Assembly (NCBI GenBank): GCA_023150215.1 | Contig: JAKLLJ010000006.1 | Location: 1-29,429 of the forward strand | Direction: 5' to 3' | DNA length: 29,429 nt | Origin: Thauera sp. | GTDB lineage: Bacteria; Pseudomonadota; Gammaproteobacteria; Burkholderiales; Rhodocyclaceae | Shown here: piece after piece, positions 7,625 through 14,545 of the stretch | Layout of the letters: each line of letters begins with the position of its first letter | How positions within the stretch are numbered: the stretch's first letter is position 1 | Notes under the pieces: model-generated | Database searches by the model: none | Told to the model about the DNA's origin: nothing | What the model saw: only the letters and a program-made list of their open reading frames with translations | Position numbers and translations under genes: made by a program

Positions 7625-9223
7625 ATGCTGATCGCGCACGAACTGCTGACCCGGATGGGTGCCACCGGGGCCAATGCCGACAAGTATCTCGATACCCTCA
7701 ACGCGGTGCTGGCGGTGCACGGCATCGACTCCGAGGCGCGCATTGCGCACTTCCTCGCCCAGGTGATGCACGAATCCGGCTGCCTCAGGCTCGTCCAGGA
7801 GAACCTCAACTATTCTGCCGAGGGCCTGCGCAACACCTTCCGCAAGTATTTCCGTACCGATGCCGAGGCGCAGGCCTACGCCCGCCAGCCCGAGCGCATC
7901 GGCAGCCGGGTATACGGCGGGCGCATGGGCAACGGCCCGGAGTCGACCGGCGACGGTTACCGCTATCGCGGCCGCGGCCTGATCCAGCTCACCGGCAAGG
8001 ACAACTACCGCAGCTTTGCGCAATGGGTGGGGGCCGACGTCGTGGCCAACCCCGACTGGGTGGCCGAGCGTTATGCGGTGCAATCGGCGGTGTATTTCTG
8101 GGAGAAGAACGACCTCAATGCGCTTGCCGACATCGACGACCTGTCGGCTATCACCCGTCGCATCAACGGCGGGCTCAATGGCTACGAGGATCGTCACGCC
8201 CTGTTGCTGAAGGCCAGACGGACGCTGGCGGAGCTGGCCGCGGCGGGTACCGTGGAGACTGCACCGGCGTCGGTGGCCCTGCAGCCGACGCACCGTGTCA
8301 AGGCCACCCAGCTCACCTTGCGCAGCGCGCCGGTGGTGGCCGAGCGCACCAGGCTGGCCCTGCTCAACCAGGGCAAGGACGTGCAGGTGCTGGGTGCGGC
8401 ATCCGAGCCGGGATGGGTGCGCGTGCGTGTTTCGCTGAGCGGCCTGCTGCGCGAGGGCGTGGTCGCCGAACCTCACCTCGAGCCCCTGCCGCGCACGCGC
8501 AGCCGTGGCGCAGTCATGGCGGCGGCCGCGCCGGCGCTTCCCGCCCTGCCCGTGGCGCACATGAAGGAAGATCGCGCCGAAATCACCCGCCGCCTCGACG
8601 GCGGTCGCGCCTATCCGCTCGGCGAGCCCGGCCGACCCGCGCGCAGCGGGCGCAACGCCGAGAGCTTGGCGCAGTCGGTGGCGGCGATCGTCGATTACCT
8701 GGACGTGGCCAATCCCGCCCACCTGCGCTACCAGCCGCAGGGGGGCACCACCTACTGCAACATCTACGCGACCGACCTCGCCTATCTGTGTGGTGCCTAT
8801 CTGCCGCGGGTGTGGTGGACCGACCGCGCATTGCTTCGCCTGCGCGAGGGTGAGCGGGTCGCCGTCGAGTATGGGCGCACGGTGCGCGAGCTCAATGCCA
8901 ATTCGCTGTACGACTGGCTCGAGGACTTCGGTCCGGCCTTCGGCTGGAAGCGCGAGATCGAACTCACCGCGCTGCAGGCCGCTGCCAATGCCGGCGAGGT
9001 GTGCGTGATCGTCGCCCGCCGGGTGGACCTCAACCGCCCCGGCCATATCACCGCCGTGGTGCCCGAGAGCGCCACGGTGCAGGCGGTGCGCAACGCCCAC
9101 CGGGAAGTGCAGCGCCCGCTCGAATCCCAGGCCGGTACGCGCAATGTGCTGCGTGCCCCGGCGGCGAGTGCCTGGTGGCAGAACAGCCGCTTCCAGGCCT
9201 TCGCATTCTGGCGCCATCCCTGA
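7625..9223 (+). CDS. GH19-like / SH3-like / Cys-His amidase-like cell-wall hydrolase
   Basis: A 532-residue protein with three recognisable parts. Residues 1-205 resemble GH19 chitinase/endolysin domains: FLAQVMHES with Glu50 as the likely catalytic acid, then YRYRGRGLIQLTGKDNY (112-128) and ITRRINGGLNGYEDR (176-190). Residues about 224-285 look like a bacterial SH3 domain (VKATQLTLRSAP...VLGAASEPGWVRVRV). Residues about 345-485 carry GGTTYCNIYATDLAYLCG with Cys378, and RPGHITAVVPE with His474, the arrangement expected of NlpC/P60- or CHAP-like peptidoglycan amidases. No signal peptide or membrane segment is visible, so export would need a special route (phage-type lysis or a secretion system). 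AGGGAGGA lies four bases before the ATG. It could be a phage-derived lysin or a type VI-type effector; neither a phage nor a secretion gene lies nearby. Domain calls are by motif only. Confidence 0.8.
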   Translation: MLIAHELLTRMGATGANADKYLDTLNAVLAVHGIDSEARIAHFLAQVMHESGCLRLVQENLNYSAEGLRNTFRKYFRTDAEAQAYARQPERIGSRVYGGRMGNGPESTGDGYRYRGRGLIQLTGKDNYRSFAQWVGADVVANPDWVAERYAVQSAVYFWEKNDLNALADIDDLSAITRRINGGLNGYEDRHALLLKARRTLAELAAAGTVETAPASVALQPTHRVKATQLTLRSAPVVAERTRLALLNQGKDVQVLGAASEPGWVRVRVSLSGLLREGVVAEPHLEPLPRTRSRGAVMAAAAPALPALPVAHMKEDRAEITRRLDGGRAYPLGEPGRPARSGRNAESLAQSVAAIVDYLDVANPAHLRYQPQGGTTYCNIYATDLAYLCGAYLPRVWWTDRALLRLREGERVAVEYGRTVRELNANSLYDWLEDFGPAFGWKREIELTALQAAANAGEVCVIVARRVDLNRPGHITAVVPESATVQAVRNAHREVQRPLESQAGTRNVLRAPAASAWWQNSRFQAFAFWRHP

Positions 9224-9261
9224 GCGAGATCCGTCGCCGCCGGGCGGGTGATTCCGGCCGC

Positions 9262-9302
9262 GGCGGCACTGAAAGCCAATCGAAAGCCCTCCTCCGTATC
9301 GT
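9262..9302 (+). promoter_or_regulatory. Candidate TctD operator and promoter of tctCBA
   Basis: Two GAAAG half-sites at 9271-9275 and 9282-9286, start to start 11 bp apart, within a 27-base block (9262-9288) that matches the porin promoter block (14498-14524, opposite strand) at 25 of 27 positions. An 11-bp direct repeat is the usual binding geometry of OmpR/PhoB-family response regulators such as TctD. A TATCGT (9297-9302) begins 15 bases after the second half-site and may be the -10 element; no -35 is seen, as expected if the activator replaces it. Confidence 0.6.
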
Positions 9303-9365
9303 CCGCCTCACCCTGCGAGGCGGCACGTGTCCGCCGCGCAGCGAACACATTCCAATACGGAGGAG
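9289..9365 (+). promoter_or_regulatory. Inverted repeat covering the tctC Shine-Dalgarno
   Basis: CTCCTCCGTAT (9289-9299) is perfectly complementary to ATACGGAGGAG (9355-9365), the latter being the Shine-Dalgarno region of tctC. A second perfect 7-bp hairpin, CCGCCTC (9303-9309) with GAGGCGG (9317-9323), lies between. If transcription starts upstream of 9289 the leader could fold to hide the ribosome binding site. If it starts downstream of the TATCGT at 9297 only the DNA-level repeat would matter. Confidence 0.5.
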
Positions 9366-9371
9366 ATCGTC

Positions 9372-10352
9372 ATGCTGCTCAAGAAGACCCTGTTTGCCGC
9401 TGCGACCGCGGTGCTCGCCACCCTTGCTGCCGGCGTCGTCCACGCCGCCCCGGAAAAGCCCGAGTGCATCGCCCCCGCCAAGCCCGGCGGCGGCTTCGAC
9501 CTCACCTGCAAGCTGGTGCAAAGCGCGCTGCAGAACGGCTACCTCGAGGCGCCGATGCGCGTCACCTACATGCCCGGCGGCATCGGCGCGGTGGCCTACA
9601 ACACCGTGATCGCCAACCGCCCGGCCGAGGCCGGCACGGTGGTGGCCTTCTCCGGCGGCTCCTTCCTGAACCTGGCGATCGGCAAGTTCGGCAAGTACAA
9701 CGAGGACGACGTGAAGTGGGTCGCCGCGGTCGGTGCCGACTACGGCGCGATCATCGTGCGTGCGGACTCACCCTTCCAGAGCCTCAAGGACCTGATCGAG
9801 GCCACCCGCGCCAATCCGGGCAAGGTGGTGTACGGCGCGGGCGGTTCGGTGGGCAGCCAGGACTGGATGAAGTCGGCGCTGATCGCGCGCGAGGCGAGCG
9901 TCGATCCCAAGTCGATGCGCTACGTCGCCTTCGAGGGCGGCGGCGAGGCGATGACCGCGCTGATGGGCGGCCACGTCCAGGTGTATTCGGGCGACGCCTC
10001 CGAAGTGGCGGCGCACCTGAAGGGCGGTCGCGTGCGCGTGCTCGCGGTGCTCGCTCCCGAGCGCCTGCCGGGTGAACTCGCGGCGATCCCGACCGCGATC
10101 GAGCAGGGCTACAAGGTCGATTGGACCATCGCCCGCGGCTACTACGTCGGCCCCAAGGTCGCGGACGCGGACTACGCCTGGTGGGTGGCGACCTTCGACA
10201 AGATGCTGGCCTCGCCCGATTTCGACAAGCTGCGCGCCGAGCGCGGCCTCTTCCCCTTCGCGCGCACCGGCGCCACGGCGACCGAGTACGTGAAGCAGGA
10301 AGTGCAGCGCTTCAAGAAGCTCGCCGTCGAGCTCGGCCTGACCGCGCAGTAA
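9372..10352 (+). CDS. tctC: Tripartite tricarboxylate transporter substrate-binding protein TctC
   Basis: Periplasmic binding protein of the TctCBA system, which takes up citrate and related tricarboxylates in Salmonella. The 326-residue product has a signal peptide (MLLKKTLFAAATAVLATLAA, cut after VVHA) and a mature part that follows Salmonella TctC block by block: ECIAPAKPGGGFDLTCKL (about 30-47), VTYMPGGIGAVAYN, VVAFSGGSFLNLAIGKFGKY, GSQDWMKSALIA, MRYVAFEGGGEAMTALMGG. This closeness makes a tricarboxylate substrate more likely than for a generic Bug-type protein, but it is not proof. The ATG is preceded by CGGAGGAG. First gene of tctC-tctB-tctA; its leader carries a candidate TctD operator and an inverted repeat covering the ribosome binding site. 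Confidence 0.93.
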   Translation: MLLKKTLFAAATAVLATLAAGVVHAAPEKPECIAPAKPGGGFDLTCKLVQSALQNGYLEAPMRVTYMPGGIGAVAYNTVIANRPAEAGTVVAFSGGSFLNLAIGKFGKYNEDDVKWVAAVGADYGAIIVRADSPFQSLKDLIEATRANPGKVVYGAGGSVGSQDWMKSALIAREASVDPKSMRYVAFEGGGEAMTALMGGHVQVYSGDASEVAAHLKGGRVRVLAVLAPERLPGELAAIPTAIEQGYKVDWTIARGYYVGPKVADADYAWWVATFDKMLASPDFDKLRAERGLFPFARTGATATEYVKQEVQRFKKLAVELGLTAQ

Positions 10353-10429
10353 TTTCCCACCCAACCCTGCAGGTTGCCCGCCCCCGGTTCTGTCCGGGTG
10401 TGCGGCGGCCGGCACACGGGAGTTCGACC

Positions 10430-10873
10430 ATGAGTGAAAGAATCCTCGGCGGCGTGCTGCTGCTGGTGAGCCTGGCCGGCATCTGGATCGGCTGGGACCT
10501 GCAGGCGCCGATGTCCTACGAGCCGGTGGGGCCGCGCGCCTTCCCGCTGCTGGTGCTGTTCCTGCTCGGCCTGTGCGCGATCGCGCTGATGCTGGAGAAG
10601 AAGAGCGAGACGGTGTGGGCGCCGCCCCCGGTACTCAAGCGCATCGGCCTGCTGTTCCTGATCGTGCTCGTCTATGCGCTGCTGTTCGACAAGCTCGGCT
10701 TCATGATCGCGACCGCGCTGATGACCGTGCCGGTGGCGCGCTTCTTCGGCGGCAGCTGGAAGCAGGGCGTCGTCGGCGGCATCGGGCTCGGCGTGGGCAT
10801 GTTCTTCTTCTTCGACCGCCTGCTCGACGTCGCGCTGCCGACCGGGCTGTGGCTCAACGGCATCCTGGGGTAA
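10430..10873 (+). CDS. tctB: Tripartite tricarboxylate transporter small membrane subunit TctB
   Basis: The small integral-membrane subunit of the TctCBA transporter, 147 residues with four hydrophobic segments (about 5-22, 33-52, 64-85, 95-125). Family-typical N-terminal features are the first membrane helix followed by YEPVGPRAFPLLV. The frame is open far upstream, but ATG 10430 begins the protein exactly at the first helix and leaves a 77-base gap after tctC. No strong Shine-Dalgarno is visible (GGGAG about 10 bases upstream). tctA starts three bases after its stop codon, so the two are surely co-transcribed and probably translationally coupled. Confidence 0.9.
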   Translation: MSERILGGVLLLVSLAGIWIGWDLQAPMSYEPVGPRAFPLLVLFLLGLCAIALMLEKKSETVWAPPPVLKRIGLLFLIVLVYALLFDKLGFMIATALMTVPVARFFGGSWKQGVVGGIGLGVGMFFFFDRLLDVALPTGLWLNGILG

Positions 10874-10876
10874 GTC

Positions 10877-12379
10877 ATGGAAACCTTGTCTATGCTCATG
10901 CAGGGCTTCGCCGTCGCCGGCACGCCCGAGAACCTGATGATCGCGCTGATCGGCTGCTTCATCGGCACCGTGGTCGGGCTGCTGCCCGGCCTCGGTCCGA
11001 TCAACGGCGTCGCCATCCTGCTGCCGATCGCCTTCGCCATGAAGCTGCCGCCCGAATCCGCGCTGATCCTGCTGTGCGCGGTGTATGCCGGCTGCGAGTA
11101 CGGCGGGCGCATCTCCGCCATCCTGATCAACGTTCCCGGCGACGCCGGCGCGGTGATGACCACGCTCGACGGTTATCCGATGGCGAAGAAGGGCCTCGCC
11201 GGCCCGGCGCTGTCGATGTCGGCGCTCGCCTCCTTCACCGGCGCGCTGCTCGCCACCATCGGCATCGTCGCCTTCGCGCCGCTGCTCGCCGAATGGGCGA
11301 TCGCCTTCGGCCCGGCGGAGTACTTCGCGCTGATGGTGCTGGCGCTGTCCTGCCTAGGCGGCCTGGTCGGCGACTCGCTGCCCAAGGCGATGACCGCCTG
11401 CCTGATCGGCCTGTTGCTGTCGACCGTGGGCATCGACGCCAACAGCGGCGTCTATCGCTACACCTTCGACATGCTGCACCTGCAGGACGGTATCCCCTTC
11501 ATCGTCATCGTGATCGGCCTGTTCGCGGTCAGCGAGCTGATGCTGATGCTGCAGAACGAGCACACCGCGAGCGAGCCGATCACCCTCACCGGCCGCCTGA
11601 TGTTCAGCATGAAGGAGCTGATGCTGGCCAAGTGGACCATGCTGCGTTCGGCCTTCTCCGGCTTCTTCATCGGTGTGCTGCCGGGCGCCGGTGCCACCAT
11701 CGCCTCGGCCATGTGCTACGCGATGGAGCGCCGCATGGCGGGCAAGGACCACCAGTTCGGCAACGGCGACATCCGCGGCGTGGCGGCGCCCGAGGCAGCC
11801 AACAACGCCTCGGCCAACGGCTCGCTGGTGCCGATGCTGACCCTGGGCGTGCCGGGTTCGGGCACCACCGCGGTGATGATCGGCGCGCTCACGCTGTACA
11901 ACATCACCCCCGGCCCGACGCTGTTCCAGGATCAGCCGGTGATCGTGTGGGGCCTGATCGCCTCGCTCTTCATTGGCAACGTGATGTTGCTGGTGCTCAA
12001 CATCCCGCTGATCCGCGTGTTCGTGAAGTTCCTGTCGATCCCCAACTGGCTGCTGGTGCCGGGCGTGGCGGCGATCTCGCTGGTGGGCGTGTATGCGGTG
12101 CATGGCACGACCTTCGACCTGATCCTCGGCACCCTGATCGGCGGCGTCGGCTATCTGCTGCGGGTGATGAACTTCCCGATCGCGCCCTTCATTCTCGGCT
12201 TCGTGCTCGGCGACATGATGGAGCAGAACCTGCGCCGCGCCCTCTCGATCAGCGACGGCGACGTCGGTGTGCTGTTCGCCAGCCCGATCTCGATCGGCCT
12301 GTGGGTGGCCGCGGTGGCGATGCTGGTCGGCCCGCGCGTGATGCGCATGCTCGAGCAGCGCAAGGCGGTAGCCGCCTGA
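10877..12379 (+). CDS. tctA: Tripartite tricarboxylate transporter large membrane subunit TctA
   Basis: Large channel-forming subunit of the TctCBA secondary transporter, 500 residues with about twelve hydrophobic segments, the normal size for the family. The conserved N-terminal signature is visible at about residues 34-50 (GLLPGLGPINGVAILLP), followed by YAGCEYGGRISAILINVPGD and a second related signature near the middle (GVLPGAGATIASAMCYAMER, with ANNASANGSLVPMLTLGVPG after it). The start is three bases after tctB. A strong intrinsic terminator at 12474-12501 closes the operon. Function is proton- or sodium-driven uptake of the ligand delivered by TctC. Confidence 0.95.
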   Translation: METLSMLMQGFAVAGTPENLMIALIGCFIGTVVGLLPGLGPINGVAILLPIAFAMKLPPESALILLCAVYAGCEYGGRISAILINVPGDAGAVMTTLDGYPMAKKGLAGPALSMSALASFTGALLATIGIVAFAPLLAEWAIAFGPAEYFALMVLALSCLGGLVGDSLPKAMTACLIGLLLSTVGIDANSGVYRYTFDMLHLQDGIPFIVIVIGLFAVSELMLMLQNEHTASEPITLTGRLMFSMKELMLAKWTMLRSAFSGFFIGVLPGAGATIASAMCYAMERRMAGKDHQFGNGDIRGVAAPEAANNASANGSLVPMLTLGVPGSGTTAVMIGALTLYNITPGPTLFQDQPVIVWGLIASLFIGNVMLLVLNIPLIRVFVKFLSIPNWLLVPGVAAISLVGVYAVHGTTFDLILGTLIGGVGYLLRVMNFPIAPFILGFVLGDMMEQNLRRALSISDGDVGVLFASPISIGLWVAAVAMLVGPRVMRMLEQRKAVAA

Positions 12380-12473
12380 TCGCGACGATCACCTCCACGG
12401 ATTCCGGGGTTCTCCTCCCATGACCGGAATCCGCGATCGCGGTGGGCCGCCGTCCGGGCCCGCTGCATTTTCG

Positions 12474-12501
12474 ATGAGCGCCTGCGGGCGCTCATTTTTT
12501 T
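12474..12501 (+). terminator. Rho-independent terminator of tctCBA
   Basis: Perfect 9-bp stem ATGAGCGCC (12474-12482) with GGCGCTCAT (12487-12495), loop TGCG, followed by seven T residues (12495-12501). It lies 95 bases after the tctA stop codon and points along the plus strand. Confidence 0.9.
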
Positions 12502-12563
12502 GCGGGTGCGCCAGAGCGCAGGCGGTCCGTCGGACCGCCGTGTCGGGTGAGGAAGGGACAAGA

Positions 12564-12625
12564 GGTTCGCGGCTGCCCTGCCAAGGCGCAACAGACCTCT
12601 TGTAGGAGCGGCGGCAGCCGCGAAC
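12564..12625. repeat. REP pair with one truncated arm
   Basis: The right arm (12601-12625) is a complete REP unit of the C variant (hairpin loop GGCA). The left partner keeps only about 14 bases (12564-12577) of the matching reverse arm and then diverges, so it looks like a pair whose left half has been deleted or overwritten. Confidence 0.65.
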
Positions 12626-12666
12626 ACAGCGCCTGAATCAGCGCCGAGCGCATCGGCAGCGCCCAA

Positions 12667-12733
12667 TTCGCGGCTTCCGCCGCTCCTACAGGAACACCAC
12701 CGCGCACCTGTAGGAGCGGCGGAAGCCGCGAAC
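12667..12733. repeat. Inverted REP pair
   Basis: Complete arms at 12667-12691 (reverse) and 12708-12733 (forward), separated by 16 bases, both of the A variant with loop GGAA. It lies 41 bases from the preceding REP, so the two elements form a small cluster between converging genes. Confidence 0.85.
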
Positions 12734-12794
12734 CTTTCTGCGCCCCACATCACCCGCCGTGTCGCTGGCCGAGGCGCCCTGCAGCGGGCCGGGC

Positions 12795-13211
12795 TCAGGG
12801 TGCCGAGCTCGGTGCAGGCACAGGGTCGATTACCCGCGGCCTTCCGCCCTGGTCGAGGGCGACGAAGACGAAGCTGGCGTCGGTGACCTTGACCTGTTCC
12901 TCGCCGTCGCGCGAGCGGCGCCAGGCTTCGACCTGGATCGTCATCGAACTGCGCCCGAGGCGCACGATCTCGGCGTACAGGCTGACCTCGTCGCCGATGA
13001 ACACCGGGCGCAGGAAGGTGATGCGGTCTACCGACACGGTGGCGCAGCGGCTGCGCGCGCGGCGGGCGGCGACGTTGCCGGCGGCGAGGTCCATCTGTGC
13101 CATCAGCCAGCCGCCAAAGATGTCGCCAGCCGGATTGGCGTCGGCCGGCATGGCGATGGTGCGGATCGCGGGCTCGCCGCGGGGTTGTGAAGAGGTGTCG
13201 CTCGTGCTCAT
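12795..13211 (-). CDS. yciA: YciA-type acyl-CoA thioesterase (hotdog fold)
   Basis: Cytosolic thioesterase hydrolysing acyl-CoA to free acid and CoA; 138 residues, a single hotdog domain. It matches E. coli YciA closely in its start and core: RTIAMPADANPAGDIFGGWL (17-36), MAQMDLAAGN with the conserved aspartate, VDRITFLRPVFIGDEVSLYA (about 61-80) and a C-terminal VTDASFVFVALDQGGRPR. The first ten residues are polar and variable, as usual. Start at ATG 13211; only a weak GAG-type ribosome binding site. It converges with tctA and lies downstream of the porin, separated from it by the porin terminator. Any link to tricarboxylate use is not supported beyond position. Confidence 0.9.
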   Translation of the reverse strand: MSTSDTSSQPRGEPAIRTIAMPADANPAGDIFGGWLMAQMDLAAGNVAARRARSRCATVSVDRITFLRPVFIGDEVSLYAEIVRLGRSSMTIQVEAWRRSRDGEEQVKVTDASFVFVALDQGGRPRVIDPVPAPSSAP

Positions 13212-13300
13212 GGTGTGGCTCTCATGCTCGGGAAGGAATGGGCGGATGCTGCGCGGGCGGGCGTCATCCAGGGGGCGCCGCAGCGCTGTGCGGGGCGTGC

Positions 13301-13354
13301 AAAAACAAAAAAGGCAGGCATGCCCCGGGAGGGCCTCCCCGGGCTTGCCTGCCT
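13301..13354 (-). terminator. Rho-independent terminator of the porin gene
   Basis: Read on the minus strand, a long GC-rich stem (13354-13334 pairing with 13332-13312, 21 bp with two mismatches) is followed by TTTTTTGTTTTT (13312-13301). It begins 27 bases after the porin stop codon. Confidence 0.9.
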
Positions 13355-13381
13355 CGTGCGTGCCGGCCGCCTGGCGGCGGA

Positions 13382-14425
13382 TCAGAAGCGGTGGCGCATG
13401 CCTGCCATCATCACGCGATGGCTGTCACCTGCGGCCGGCGTCAGGTTGCCGATCGCGTAGTTGGCGCCGTCCTCGTTGCCGAGGTGTGAATAGCCGGCAT
13501 ACAGCGTGGTGCGCTTGGAAAGCGAGCGCATATAGTAGGCCGACCAGCCGCTGGCGTCCTCGCTCGCGGCGCCGTCGGATTCATCGCGGTCGGCGTAGCT
13601 GATCGCCACGGTGTCGGCAGCACTCAGGCGGATCTCCGCGCTCAGGTCCCAGGTCCGCGCCTTGCCGCTGCCGACGGTGCCGCTTTCTTTGTCCTGCGAC
13701 CAGGCAAAATACGGCTTGACGATGCCGAAGTCGTATGAAACGCCGAAACCGTCGGTGCGCACCTTGCCGCCCGTGGCGTCGCGCTGCACGCCCTGAGTGG
13801 TGAGTGCGCCGGCGAAGGCGGCATTGGCGTACAGCAGCGTGATGCCGTGGCCGTCGCCTTCCTTGCGTGCGGTCGAGGTGGCGGCTGCCTTCTCGCCGAA
13901 CCAGTAGCCGGCCTCAAGCTCGACACCGGCGAGCTTGGGCGAGCGGTACTTGATCATGTTGTCGAAGCGCACCTCGTAGGCGGGCTTGACCGCGCCGGCC
14001 TTGCGGATCAGCAGGCCGGCGCTGCGGTCGGCGTTGCCGGTGGCGTCGAAGGGGTCGAGGGCGGTGAAGGCGGGGGAGTACTGCCGACCGAGGGTGATGC
14101 GGCCGAGGCCGTTTTCCAGGCCGACGAAGGATTGGCGCCCAAACTGGCGACCGCCTTGCTCGGCGAGGCCGGTCGAGGGATCGAAGCCGCTCTCGAGTAC
14201 GAACAGTGCCTTGCCCGCGTTGCCAAGGTCTTCGGTGCCGCGGAAACCGAGACGGGAGCCGTTCAGCTCGCCGTGGCCCACCCCTTCGTAGCGCTGGACG
14301 CCGGACTTCTCGTAGCTGACGTTGAGGTCGATGAGACCGTAAACGGTGACGTTGGACTGGGCCAGGGCGAGCGCTGGCGCGGCGAGGGCGGCGGCCATCA
14401 GGGCCGGCGCGGAAAGGCGTTGCAT
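13382..14425 (-). CDS. Outer-membrane porin, Porin_4 (general betaproteobacterial) family
   Basis: Trimeric beta-barrel porin, 347 residues. Signal peptide MQRLSAPALMAAALAAPALA, cut after LALA before QSNVTVYG. The mature start SNVTVYGLIDLNVSYEKSG is the classic first strand of betaproteobacterial porins. Further marks are GRQSFVGLENGLGRITLGRQ (about 105-124) and the C-terminal GMRHRF ending in phenylalanine, needed for barrel assembly. A GAGGAG lies seven bases before the chosen ATG. The gene has its own terminator and a promoter block nearly identical to that of tctC, so it is likely the outer-membrane entry route for the TctCBA substrate. Substrate specificity cannot be read from the sequence. 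Confidence 0.92.
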   Translation of the reverse strand: MQRLSAPALMAAALAAPALALAQSNVTVYGLIDLNVSYEKSGVQRYEGVGHGELNGSRLGFRGTEDLGNAGKALFVLESGFDPSTGLAEQGGRQFGRQSFVGLENGLGRITLGRQYSPAFTALDPFDATGNADRSAGLLIRKAGAVKPAYEVRFDNMIKYRSPKLAGVELEAGYWFGEKAAATSTARKEGDGHGITLLYANAAFAGALTTQGVQRDATGGKVRTDGFGVSYDFGIVKPYFAWSQDKESGTVGSGKARTWDLSAEIRLSAADTVAISYADRDESDGAASEDASGWSAYYMRSLSKRTTLYAGYSHLGNEDGANYAIGNLTPAAGDSHRVMMAGMRHRF

Positions 14426-14483
14426 GGGAGTCTCCTCGATCGTTCGGATGCGCGCGCCGGATGCTTCGGGCGCGTCGGGCGGC

Positions 14484-14524
14484 ATTGCAGCGCGACCGCC
14501 TTTCGATCGGCTTTCAGTGCCGCC
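14484..14524 (-). promoter_or_regulatory. Candidate TctD operator and porin promoter
   Basis: On the minus strand, GAAAG half-sites at 14515-14511 and 14504-14500 lie 11 bp apart inside a 27-base block (14524-14498) that differs from the tctC block at only two positions. A TGCAAT (14489-14484) starts 15 bases after the second half-site start, the same spacing as the TATCGT at tctC. The block ends 72 bases before the porin start codon and lies between it and the tctE stop codon. Confidence 0.6.
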
Positions 14525-14545
14525 GGGGACGAGGAGAGGGGACGT

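Larger units (their letters stand above)
12380..12794. other. Intergenic region between tctA and the thioesterase gene
   Basis: A 415-base gap between converging genes. It holds the tctA terminator and two REP clusters (12564-12625 and 12667-12733). No reading frame here has the coding character of the neighbours. Confidence 0.6.

Noticed and set aside
7625..9223. A prophage or lysis cassette around the cell-wall hydrolase
   Set aside because: No holin, spanin, structural, integrase or att-like sequence was seen, and base composition and codon use match the neighbours.
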